From: Streptomyces sp. AV19
GTDB lineage: Bacteria; Actinomycetota; Actinomycetes; Streptomycetales; Streptomycetaceae
NCBI RefSeq assembly: GCF_015999245.1
Contig: NZ_JAEAMR010000007.1
Coordinates: 1,055,852 to 1,119,851, forward strand
Length of the DNA stretch: 64,000 bases
Direction of reading: 5' to 3'
The position numbers and the translations under genes are program-made. This document shows, in pieces, positions 43,442 to 51,330 of this stretch (its first letter is position 1; the number at the start of each line of letters is the position of its first letter). The notes under the pieces were generated by a model. It worked only from the letters and a program-made list of their open reading frames with translations. It did not search any database and was not told the DNA's origin.

Positions 43442-44257
43442 AGCGAGCAGCAGTCGCAGCATGAGCAGCGCCACGGCGAGTACGTCGTCGTCCGCACGCA
43501 CGAGAACGGCCACGTCGCCGAACTCGTCCTCGACCGGCCGAAGGCCATGAACGCCGTCTCCACGGCCATGGGCCGCGCCATCGCCGAGGCGACCGCCGCG
43601 CTCGCCGCCGACACCGCCGTCCGCGCCGTCGTCCTGACCTCCACCCACGAGCGGGCCTTCTGTGTCGGCGCCGACCTCAAGGAGCGCAACTCCTTCTCCG
43701 ACGCCGACCTCGCGCGCCAGCGCCCGCACGCCCGCGCCGCCTACACCGGCGTCCTGGAACTGCCCGTGCCCGCGATCGCCGCCGTGCACGGCTTCGCCCT
43801 CGGCGGGGGCTACGAGCTCGCGCTCTCCTGCGACCTGATCGTGGCGGACGAGACCGCCGTCGTGGGCCTGCCCGAGGTGTCCGTCGGCGTGATCCCCGGC
43901 GGTGGCGGCACCCAGCTGCTGCCGCGCCGCGTCGGCGCCGCCCGCGCCGCCGAGCTGATCTTCGGCGCCCGGCGCGTGGAGGCCGCCGAGGCGCGGGAGT
44001 TGGGGCTGGTCGACCGGGTCGTGCCCGCGGGCCGCGACCGGGAGGAGGCGCTCGCCCTGGCCGCCCGGATCGCCGCCCACTCGCCCGTCGGGCTGCGCGC
44101 CGCCAAGCGGGCCCTGCGGCTGGGCCACGGCCTGGACCTGCGGGCCGGGCTGGAGGTCGAGGACGCCGCCTGGCGCTCGGTCGCCTTCTCCGCCGACCGC
44201 GCCGAGGGCGTGGCCGCGTTCAACGAGAAGCGCACGCCCGACTGGCCCGGCCTCTGA
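43439..44257 (+). CDS. Enoyl-CoA hydratase/isomerase family protein
   Basis: 272-aa crotonase-fold enzyme adding water to enoyl-CoA or a related reaction. Oxyanion hole residues are in CVGADLKERN and GFALGGGYELALSCDLI; EVSVGVIPGGGGTQLLPRRVG holds the catalytic glutamate position. The GTG start is enclosed in a long inverted repeat, which suggests control of translation or transcription. Next to cyclase and carboxylase genes; likely fatty acid or branched-chain acyl metabolism. Confidence 0.88.
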   Translation: MSEQQSQHEQRHGEYVVVRTHENGHVAELVLDRPKAMNAVSTAMGRAIAEATAALAADTAVRAVVLTSTHERAFCVGADLKERNSFSDADLARQRPHARAAYTGVLELPVPAIAAVHGFALGGGYELALSCDLIVADETAVVGLPEVSVGVIPGGGGTQLLPRRVGAARAAELIFGARRVEAAEARELGLVDRVVPAGRDREEALALAARIAAHSPVGLRAAKRALRLGHGLDLRAGLEVEDAAWRSVAFSADRAEGVAAFNEKRTPDWPGL

Positions 44258-44349
44258 CAGCTCGTCCGGCTCGGCCAGCGGAATGCGCGCGACGTTCCTA
44301 CGCTGGAGGTGCGAGGGCCGCCGCGCACGGCGGGGAATGTGAGGCTCGG

Positions 44350-45504
44350 GTGGTGGACCACGGGGAGCACGACGACCGCCTGGCCGCGGTGGTGGCGCTG
44401 GCCCAGGCGATGGCGGCCGAGCCGGACCGGCTGGGTGGCGCGACGGCCGCGGCGGAGGGGGCGCTGCGCGCCCTGCGCGGCAGTTTCGCCGCGGTCTCGG
44501 TGTGGGAGCGCGAGCGCGGCCGGCTGCGCGTGCTCGTCAACGCGGGGGAGCTGGACGGGGACGAGGAGCGGCTGCCGGCCGACGAGTCGTATCCGGTGCA
44601 CAACTTCCCGGAGATCGCCGAGTTCCTGCACGAGGAGTGGGTGGGCGGGCGCCCGCACGCCTGGGTGGAGCGGGCGGACGGCCCCGACGAGTGCGCGGCC
44701 TACACGGCCCACCGTGTCGCCGCCCTCCGGCGCCACCGCCGCGGCAGCTGTGTGATCGCGCCGATCGTGCTGCACGGGCGGGCCTGGGGCGAGCTGTACG
44801 TGGCGCGGCCGGAGGGCGCGCCGGTCTTCGACCGCAAGGACGCGGACTTCGCGACCGTGCTGGCGGCTGTGACGGCGGCGGGGATCGTGCAGACGGAACG
44901 GCTGGAGGAGGTCCGCAGGCTCGCCTACACCGATCCCCTGACCGGGCTCGGCAACCGGCGTGCCGTCGACGCCCGGCTGGACGAGGCCGTGGAACGGCAC
45001 CTGGCGGAGGGCGTGGTCGTCAGCCTTGTGGTGTGCGACCTCAACGGGCTCAAGCACGTCAACGACACGCTCGGGCACGCGCAGGGCGACCGGCTGCTGG
45101 AACGTTTCGGGTCGCTGCTGTCGCTGTGCGGCGCCCGGCTGCCGGGGGCGCTGGCGGCGCGGCTGGGCGGGGACGAGTTCTGCCTGCTGAGCGTCGGTCC
45201 GCCGGCGGACGAGGTGGTGCGCGCGGCCGAGGAACTCTGCCTGGCGGCGGGGAGGTTGGAGCTGGGCGAGGGGGTCGCGTGCGGCATCGCGTCCACGGGG
45301 GATCCGATCGGGGAGGTGCGGACCGCCCGGCGGCTCTTCCGGCTCGCGGACGCGGCGCAGTACCGGGCGAAGGCGGCGGGGTCGCGCAAGCCGGTGGTCG
45401 CGGGGCGGGACGGGGGGCTCGCGGACCCGGTGGTCCGCCTTGCCGATCGGCCGCCGCGGCCGCCGGCGGCGGAGCGGCGCCGCTTCCGCGGGCGGCGGGG
45501 GTAG
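44350..45504 (+). CDS. GAF-GGDEF protein, probable diguanylate cyclase
   Basis: 384-aa soluble protein: GAF-like sensor domain (about 10-180) and GGDEF domain (about 190-350) that makes c-di-GMP from GTP. The active site is RLGGDEF with GGDEF at 273-277, and YTDPLTGLGNRRAVD, VVCDLNGLKHVND are present. The usual RxxD inhibitory site five residues before GGDEF is missing, so product inhibition may not apply. S. coelicolor has a GAF-GGDEF protein of this type in the hutH neighbourhood, called CdgE as I recall. GTG start at 44350. Confidence 0.88.
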   Translation: MVDHGEHDDRLAAVVALAQAMAAEPDRLGGATAAAEGALRALRGSFAAVSVWERERGRLRVLVNAGELDGDEERLPADESYPVHNFPEIAEFLHEEWVGGRPHAWVERADGPDECAAYTAHRVAALRRHRRGSCVIAPIVLHGRAWGELYVARPEGAPVFDRKDADFATVLAAVTAAGIVQTERLEEVRRLAYTDPLTGLGNRRAVDARLDEAVERHLAEGVVVSLVVCDLNGLKHVNDTLGHAQGDRLLERFGSLLSLCGARLPGALAARLGGDEFCLLSVGPPADEVVRAAEELCLAAGRLELGEGVACGIASTGDPIGEVRTARRLFRLADAAQYRAKAAGSRKPVVAGRDGGLADPVVRLADRPPRPPAAERRRFRGRRG

Positions 45505-46056
45505 GTTTCCCCGCCCCGCCCTTTCACCGTTTCCCCGGGGCGGGCCCCCGGACCCCGGACCGCGCTCCGCGCGGTGGCGGGGGCTTCGCCCCCTGCACCC
45601 CGAGCGGGGCTCCGCCCCCGTACCCCGCCGGGGGCTTCGCCCCCTGCACCCCCTGCCGGAGCTTCGCCGCCTGGACCCCTGCCGCGGCTGCGCCCCTGGG
45701 CCCATCGGGGGGCTTCGCCCCGGACCCCGAAGCGCCCTTCGGGCGCTGTCCTCAAGCGCCGGACGGCTGGTGCCCCGGTCCCGCCCTTTCACCGTTTCCC
45801 GGGGAGACCCCCCGGACCCCGTCCGCCCTTCGGGCGGAGTCCTCAAGCGCCGGACGGGCTGGATTGGCGCGCAGAACCCAGCCCGTCCGGCGCTTGAGGA
45901 CGAACGCGGCGGAGCCGCGTTGCCCCGCGCGGAGCGCGTGAGAAACGGTGAAAGGGCGGGACCGGGGCACAACTCCCCCCACCGCGGCGTTGCACTGAAC
46001 ACCTGGGCAGCCTCACCTAGTGACACGCGACGATTCAGTCTCTAGGGTGCCTGAAT
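45505..46056. repeat. Non-coding array of hairpins and intergenic repeat copies C-E
   Basis: This 552-bp interval has no gene. From left: box CCCGCCCTTTCACCGTTTC (45515-45533); stems GGGGGCTTCGCCCCC (45579-45593 and 45630-45644); AGCGCCCTTCGGGCGCT (45731-45747) directly joined to GTCCTCAAGCGCCGGAC (45748-45764); a second box (45780-45798); TCCGCCCTTCGGGCGGA (45822-45838); then a perfect 23-bp inverted repeat with arms 45839-45861 and 45879-45901; and a reversed box (45942-45960). Most stems have TTC/TTCG loops. The sequence 45885-45965 is close to the reverse complement of 33020-33110. Confidence 0.8.
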
Positions 46057-47610
46057 ATGGATATGCAGATGCAGGGCGAAGTGGTGGTGGGCACGTCCGG
46101 AACGACCGCGGACGACGTAATCGCCGTGGCACGCCACGGCGCCCGCGTCGTCGTGCCCGACGAGACCCTCGCCGCCGTGGCCGCCTCCCGTCGGATCATC
46201 GAGGACCTGGCCGCCAAGCCGGATCCCGTCTACGGCGTCTCCACCGGCTTCGGCGCCCTCGCCGTCCGCCACATCAGCCCCGACCTGCGCGCCCAGCTCC
46301 AGCGCAACATCGTCCGCTCGCACGCCGCCGGCATGGGCCCCCGCGTGGAGCGGGAGGTCGTCCGCGCCCTGATGTTCCTGCGCCTGAAGACCCTCGCCTC
46401 GGGCCGCACCGGCGTCCGCCCGGTCGTCGTCGAGACGATGGCCGCCCTGCTCAACGCCGGGATCACCCCCGTCGTCCACGAGTACGGCTCCCTCGGCTGC
46501 TCCGGCGACCTCGCGCCGCTCTCGCACTGCGCGCTCACGCTCATGGGCGAGGGCGAGGCGGAGGGCCCGGACGGTATCGTCCGCCCCGCCGCCGAGCTGC
46601 TCGCCGCGCACCGCATCGGGCCCGTCGAGCTCCGCGAGAAGGAGGGGCTCGCGCTGCTCAACGGCACCGACGGCATGCTCGGCATGCTCGTCATGGCCTG
46701 CGCCGACCTCGCCCGCCTGATCACCTCCGCCGACATCACCGCCGCGCTCTCCCTGGAGGCGCTGCTCGGCTCCGAGAAGGTTCTCGCGCCCGAGCTGCAC
46801 ACCATCCGCCCGCACCCCGGCCAGGGGACGAGCGCCGCCAACATGCTGGCCGTCCTGGCCGGTTCGGGCCTCACCGGCCACCATCAGGACGAGGCGCCGC
46901 GCGTCCAGGACGCGTACTCGATCCGCTGCGCGCCGCAGGTCGCGGGCGCCGGGCGCGACACCCTCGCGCACGCCCGCCTGGTCGCGGACCGCGAGCTGGC
47001 CGCCGCCGTGGACAACCCGGTCGTCCTGCCCGACGGCCGCGTCGAGTCCAACGGCAACTTCCACGGCGCGCCCGTCGCGTACGTCCTCGACTTCCTCGCG
47101 ATCGCCGCCGCCGACCTCGCCTCGATCGCCGAGCGCCGCACCGACCGGCTGCTCGACAAGCACCGTTCGCACGGCCTGCCGCCGTTCCTCGCGGGCGACC
47201 CGGGCGTCGACTCCGGCCTGATGATCGCCCAGTACACGCAGGCCGCCCTGGTCAGCGAGATGAAGCGGCTGGCCGTGCCCGCCTCCGTGGACTCGATCCC
47301 GTCCTCCGCCATGCAGGAGGACCATGTCTCCATGGGCTGGTCGGCGGCGCGCAAGCTGCGCACGGCGCTGGACGCGCTGGCCCGCGTCGTCGCCGTGGAA
47401 CTGGTCGCCGCGACGCGCGCCGTCGAGCTGCGCACCGGCCTGACGCCGTCCCCGGCCACCGCCGCGGTGCTGCGCGCGGTGCGCGAGGCGGGCGTGGAGG
47501 GTCCGGGGGAGGACCGGTTCCTCGCCCCCGACCTGGCGGTCGCCGAGGCGTTCGTCCGCTCCGGGAAGCTGATCGAGGCCGCCGAGGGGGAGACCGGCCC
47601 GCTGGGCTGA
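46057..47610 (+). CDS. hutH: Histidine ammonia-lyase
   Basis: 517-aa lyase that removes ammonia from histidine to give urocanate, first step of histidine use. The MIO cofactor forms from a Xaa-Ser-Gly triad: here Cys148-Ser149-Gly150 in EYGSLGCSGDLAPLSH instead of the Ala-Ser-Gly of most bacteria; as I recall the streptomycete enzyme carries this Cys variant. Also QDAYSIRCAPQVAGA and SNGNFHGAPVAY. ATG at 46057 with AGGGTG upstream. No other hut genes adjacent. Confidence 0.95.
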   Translation: MDMQMQGEVVVGTSGTTADDVIAVARHGARVVVPDETLAAVAASRRIIEDLAAKPDPVYGVSTGFGALAVRHISPDLRAQLQRNIVRSHAAGMGPRVEREVVRALMFLRLKTLASGRTGVRPVVVETMAALLNAGITPVVHEYGSLGCSGDLAPLSHCALTLMGEGEAEGPDGIVRPAAELLAAHRIGPVELREKEGLALLNGTDGMLGMLVMACADLARLITSADITAALSLEALLGSEKVLAPELHTIRPHPGQGTSAANMLAVLAGSGLTGHHQDEAPRVQDAYSIRCAPQVAGAGRDTLAHARLVADRELAAAVDNPVVLPDGRVESNGNFHGAPVAYVLDFLAIAAADLASIAERRTDRLLDKHRSHGLPPFLAGDPGVDSGLMIAQYTQAALVSEMKRLAVPASVDSIPSSAMQEDHVSMGWSAARKLRTALDALARVVAVELVAATRAVELRTGLTPSPATAAVLRAVREAGVEGPGEDRFLAPDLAVAEAFVRSGKLIEAAEGETGPLG

Positions 47611-47627
47611 GGCTCCGGCCGCGGCCG

Positions 47628-47915
47628 TCAGGCGTTGTGCGCCGTGCGCGACCGGCGCACGGCGACGGTCACCAGCGCGCCGCCCGCCGCGAGGAAACCG
47701 ACGCCGCCGAAGACATACGGCGTGGTGTCCACGCTGCCGGTGTCCGCGAGGCGGGTGCCGGCCGAGGCGTCCCGTGCCTTCTCCGGCACCGCGTGCCGGG
47801 AGGGCGGCGAGGGGTGCTCCGGGGAGGGGGTCGCGTTCGCGGTCGGCACCAGCCATCCCGCGCACAGCAGCGCTCCGGCGGCGACGGCGGTCAGCAGCGG
47901 GCGGCGTGCGGTCAC
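47628..47915 (-). CDS. Small sortase-anchored surface protein (LAxTG type)
   Basis: 95-aa exported protein: signal peptide (1-28, ending TANA), a short Pro/Ser/His segment, the class E sortase motif LADTG at 56-60, a hydrophobic helix (about 67-86) and a basic RRSRTAHNA tail. After sortase cleavage only about 30 residues would remain on the wall, very short for an anchored protein. GTG start, AGGGG upstream. Divergent from the L,D-transpeptidase gene. Confidence 0.8.
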   Translation of the reverse strand: MTARRPLLTAVAAGALLCAGWLVPTANATPSPEHPSPPSRHAVPEKARDASAGTRLADTGSVDTTPYVFGGVGFLAAGGALVTVAVRRSRTAHNA

Positions 47916-48373
47916 GGCGCATCCCCTCGGCGGAGCTCGGGAACTTCGGGGCGGGCGGGGGCAACGGAGTTGACCACCGCTCGTGGAGCGGTGTCGCGGA
48001 TCCCGGCGCTCCCGGTGGACGCTTCCGACGGACCGTCAACGGACCCCGACCGAACAGATGGTAGTGACCCGTACGGGTGATGGGGAAGCCGCGGGCCGAC
48101 CGGAACCCGTACGGGGTCCGCGGGCCCGGAGCGGACCCCGGCTTGGGCGGGAGCGCCTCTAGGGTCTTTACTGGGGTCTTTACCGGCGTGGTCTTCCCCA
48201 CACTTTTCCCGTTGGTGGAACGGGCGATTCGGGTCGGGCGTTCCCTAGTGCATGACCGGGACGGCCGGGCACCTGTGGGGCGCCCCGGACGGTGGCGGGG
48301 GAGCCGAGGGGCGGAGGCGCCTCCGCGGCCCGGTTCCGGGATGTCGGGGTCCAGAGCGATGGAGATGCGTGTG
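47916..48373. promoter_or_regulatory. 458-bp divergent regulatory region rich in operator-like motifs
   Basis: The region separates the surface protein and the L,D-transpeptidase genes and has no gene. It holds: palindrome ACCCGTACGGGT (48067-48078) and a second ACCCGTACGGG (48105-48115), 38 bp apart; a hairpin GGGGTCCGC (48113-48121) / GCGGACCCC (48131-48139); direct repeats GGGTCTTTAC (48162-48171 and 48174-48183), 12 bp apart; and GGAAC (48217-48221), 17 bp, CGTTCC (48239-48244), which may be an ECF-sigma-type promoter or a short inverted repeat. This density suggests complex control. Confidence 0.5.
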
Positions 48374-49645
48374 ATGAAGGACGGCAAGCGCCGCAAGGGC
48401 CTGGTGGCCGCGGCCGCCGTGCTCGGTGGTGTGCTCACCCTCGCCGCCTGCGGCGGCGGAGACGGCGACGACGGCAAGGGCGCGTCCGGCAAGGACAAGC
48501 AGAGCAAGGTCGACGCCGCGGCCGCCCAGGAAGCCTCCAAGGCGCAGATCAAGATCGCTACGGAGACCGGCAAGGCCAACGTCGGCGTCGCCGCGGACCA
48601 GGCCAAGGTCACCGTCAAGGACGGTGAGCTCGTCAGCGTCAAGATGACGTTCACCGACGAGAAGACCGGCAAGCCCGGCCCGGTCGAGGGCGAGCTCTCG
48701 GCGGACAAGAAGTCCTGGCAGCCGAAGAAGAACCTCGAGCGCTCGACCAAGTACCAGATCGTCGCCGAGGCCAAGGACAGCGAGGGCCGCAAGGCCGTGG
48801 CGAACTCGTCCTTCTCCACCGTCTCGCCCAGCAACAGCTTCATCGGCTCCTTCACCCCCGAGGACGGCTCGACCGTCGGCGTGGGCATGCCGGTGTCGAT
48901 CAACTTCGACAAGCCGGTCAAGGACCGCAAGGCCGTCCAGTCCCACCTGGAGGTCACCTCCAGCAGCGGGCAGAAGGTCGTCGGCCACTGGTTCAACGAC
49001 CAGCGCCTGGACTTCCGCCCCCAGGACTACTGGAAGGCGAACTCCGAGGTCACCCTGAAGATGAGCCTCGACAAGGTCGAGGCCGCCCCGGGCATCAAGG
49101 GCATCCAGAACAAGACGGTCAAGTTCCGGATCGGCCACTCCCAGGTCTCCACGGTCGACGCCAAGACCCACCAGATGACCGTCGTCCGGGACGGCAAGGT
49201 CGTCAAGACCATCCCGATCTCGGCCGGCGCCCCGGCCAACCCGACGTACAACGGCCGGATGGTGATCTCCGAGAAGTTCAAGGAGACCCGGATGGACGGC
49301 TCGACCGTCGGCTTCACCAAGAGCGACGGCAAGGGCGAGTACGACATCCCGGACGTCCCGCACGCCATGCGCCTGTCCACCTCGGGCACGTTCATCCACG
49401 GCAGCTACTGGGGCGGCGGCGTCTTCGGCAACGAGAACACCAGCCACGGCTGCGTGGGCCTCAAGGACGAGAAAGGCGCCAACGACCCGAACACGCCGGG
49501 CGCCTGGTTCTTCAACAACTCCCAGATCGGCGACGTCGTCGTCGTGAAGAACTCCGACGACCGGACGATCGACCCGGACAACGGCCTCAACGGCTGGAAC
49601 ATGGACTGGCAGCAGTGGGTCAAGGGCAGCGCCACCGGCGCCTGA
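48374..49645 (+). CDS. L,D-transpeptidase lipoprotein with Ig-like domains
   Basis: 423-aa peptidoglycan cross-linking enzyme that makes 3-3 links. Lipobox LAAC with lipidated Cys26; two Ig-like/big domains (about 60-245), and the catalytic YkuD domain (about 255-400) with HGSYWGGGVFGNENTSHGCV; catalytic Cys360. The start is uncertain: GGAG (48361-48364) fits ATG 48374 or GTG 48371; both give the same signal sequence. A terminator hairpin follows. Confidence 0.92.
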   Translation: MKDGKRRKGLVAAAAVLGGVLTLAACGGGDGDDGKGASGKDKQSKVDAAAAQEASKAQIKIATETGKANVGVAADQAKVTVKDGELVSVKMTFTDEKTGKPGPVEGELSADKKSWQPKKNLERSTKYQIVAEAKDSEGRKAVANSSFSTVSPSNSFIGSFTPEDGSTVGVGMPVSINFDKPVKDRKAVQSHLEVTSSSGQKVVGHWFNDQRLDFRPQDYWKANSEVTLKMSLDKVEAAPGIKGIQNKTVKFRIGHSQVSTVDAKTHQMTVVRDGKVVKTIPISAGAPANPTYNGRMVISEKFKETRMDGSTVGFTKSDGKGEYDIPDVPHAMRLSTSGTFIHGSYWGGGVFGNENTSHGCVGLKDEKGANDPNTPGAWFFNNSQIGDVVVVKNSDDRTIDPDNGLNGWNMDWQQWVKGSATGA

Positions 49646-49686
49646 TCCTCTGATTCCCTGATCTCCTGATCCCCGTTCGTCCCGCC

Positions 49687-49727
49687 GGGCGGCGGCCGCC
49701 GAGCACCGCGGCCGCCGCCCGGCTTTT
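49687..49727 (+). terminator. Terminator after the L,D-transpeptidase gene
   Basis: GGGCGGCGGCCG (49687-49698) pairs with CGGCCGCCGCCC (49709-49720), ten-base loop, followed by GGCTTTT, a short U-tract. One of the few intrinsic terminators with Ts in this window. Confidence 0.8.
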
Positions 49728-49729
49728 CG

Positions 49730-49830
49730 CGTCGTAAGAAGCGTCATGAGTGGCGTCATGGGCGGCGCATGAGTGGCGCATGAGTGGCGTCATAAGCAGC
49801 GTCGTAAGAAGCAAGGAAGCAAGGAAGCGC
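49730..49830. repeat. Short degenerate repeats upstream of the DUF2786 gene
   Basis: CGTCGTAAGAAGC occurs at 49730-49742 and 49800-49812; between them TGAGTGGCG units repeat with variation (for example GCATGAGTGGCGCATGAGTG). AAGGAAGC also repeats just before the start codon. The array spans the presumed promoter and leader of the downstream gene. Confidence 0.65.
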
Positions 49831-49834
49831 ATCC

Positions 49835-51052
49835 ATGGGCAAGCGCAAGGAACCGCCCGCCGAGGCCGAGCTCCGCGAGGCCGTCGAGGCGGCCGTGCGG
49901 GGGCTGCGCGCGCTGTCCGCGGCGGACGCCGAGGACGCGGCCGACGCCTCGGCCTCCGCGCTCGCGGCCTCGCCCGAGGGGCCGGAGGCCCTCGGCCGCG
50001 CGCTGCTGCGCGCCGCCGAGGCGGAGGTGCGCGCCGCCTGGGAGCGCGGCTGGCAGCCCGCGGACGCCGTCCGGCTCGCCCGGCGGGACGCGGCGCCCGC
50101 CGCCGCCCGCTTCGTCGTCGACGCCGTCGCGGCGGAGGCCCGCCGGTACCCGGCCGGTGCCTTCGGCGCCCGCTGGGCCGGACAGCTCGACGCCCTGTCC
50201 GCGACGGTGTGGTGGGGCGGCGACGGCGCGTTCCTCGACGGCTTCGCGCGGCGCGAGCGGATCGGCCGCTTCGAGGCCGTCGCGGTGGCCCTGACGGCGC
50301 TGCGGCTGGTCGCGGTCCTGCCGCGCGTCGAGCCGGTGGGCCCCGCGCCGTCCCGCTCCGGACGCCCCGCCGTCCTGCCCGTCTCCGCCCCGCCGAAGGC
50401 CCTCGGCCGGATCCGGGCGCTGCTCGCCAAGGCGGAGTCCACGGACTTCCCCGAGGAGGCCGAGGCGTTCTCCGCCAAGGCGCAGGAGCTGATGGCGCGG
50501 CACTCCATCGACGCGGCCCTGCTCCCGGACCAGGACGCCTCCGCCGACGGCCCGAGGGCCTGCCGGCTCGGCGTCGAAGGGCCCTACGAGTCCGCGAAGG
50601 CGCTGCTGCTCGGCGCGGTCGCCGAGGCCAACCACTGCCGGGCGGTGTGGTCGGCGGAGTCCGCCTTCTCGACGGTCGTCGGCTTCGACGCGGACCTGGA
50701 GCTCGTCGAGCTCATGTACACCTCGCTCCTCGTCCAGGCCGACACCGCCATGCGCCGCGCGGCCGACGCCCACCATCAGGGCCGCCGCTCGCGCCGCACC
50801 CGCGACTTCCGCGAGTCCTTCCTCATCGCCTACGCGTCCCGCATCGGCGACCGCCTGTCCACCACGGCCCGCGACACGACGGCCCGCCAGGCCCCCTCGG
50901 AAGTCCTCCCCGTCCTCGCCGCCCGCGAGCTCGCCGTCGGCGAGACCACCGAGCGCCTCTTCCCCGCCATCACCTCCCACCGGCTGCGGGGCCGCGACGC
51001 GGAGGGCTGGGCCCGGGGGCGGGAGGCGGCGGACGAGGCGCGGTTGCGGTAG
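49835..51052 (+). CDS. DUF2786 domain protein
   Basis: 405-aa cytoplasmic protein of unknown function. The DUF2786 segment is about 188-228 (ALGRIRALLAKAESTDFPEE, AEAFSAKAQELMARHSID). The N-terminal half is Ala/Arg/Glu-rich and helical; the C-terminal part contains LVQADTAMRRAADAHHQGRR, FRESFLIAYASRIGDRL. ATG at 49835 has AGGAAG upstream. It stands alone between the transpeptidase and the MFS transporter. Confidence 0.82.
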   Translation: MGKRKEPPAEAELREAVEAAVRGLRALSAADAEDAADASASALAASPEGPEALGRALLRAAEAEVRAAWERGWQPADAVRLARRDAAPAAARFVVDAVAAEARRYPAGAFGARWAGQLDALSATVWWGGDGAFLDGFARRERIGRFEAVAVALTALRLVAVLPRVEPVGPAPSRSGRPAVLPVSAPPKALGRIRALLAKAESTDFPEEAEAFSAKAQELMARHSIDAALLPDQDASADGPRACRLGVEGPYESAKALLLGAVAEANHCRAVWSAESAFSTVVGFDADLELVELMYTSLLVQADTAMRRAADAHHQGRRSRRTRDFRESFLIAYASRIGDRLSTTARDTTARQAPSEVLPVLAARELAVGETTERLFPAITSHRLRGRDAEGWARGREAADEARLR

Positions 51053-51063
51053 GGCCTAAGGGC

Positions 51064-51330
51064 GTTGAACGGCCGGGACGCGGGTGTGGCCTGCGCCCTC
51101 GCCGGCGCGATCCGCCAGGTGGGGGCGCTGGGTACCGCCCTGTTCGACACCGTCGCCGTATCGGCGAAGGCCGGGGCGGAGGGTGTGGTCCACGGCTACG
51201 CGGTCGTCCTTCAGCCGGTCGTGGAGCCCGTTGCGGCGTTCCTCGTCACCGCCTCGGCGGACGAACTCGACGCGCAGGGCGGGGAGATGGCGCCGCGCCG
51301 ATCCGGGCGGGCCCCGCCGCCGCGCCGCCC
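51064..51330 (+). pseudogene. Possible remnant of an RsbW-like ATPase domain
   Basis: Reading from about 51064 gives high third-position GC and a segment LFDTVAVSAKAGAEGVVHGY ... FLVTASADELDAQGGEMAPR. The order resembles a HATPase anti-sigma domain (DTVAL-VSE--TN-V-HGY ... DEL-V---GGMAPR), but the essential N-box asparagine and acidic residue are missing. No good ribosome site and the frame runs into the MFS gene. If true it is a decayed fragment; chance resemblance is possible. Confidence 0.3.

Noticed and set aside
46498..46509. Cys-Ser-Gly instead of Ala-Ser-Gly in the histidine ammonia-lyase active site
   Set aside because: As I recall this is the normal form in streptomycete HutH, so it is not a defect or novelty.
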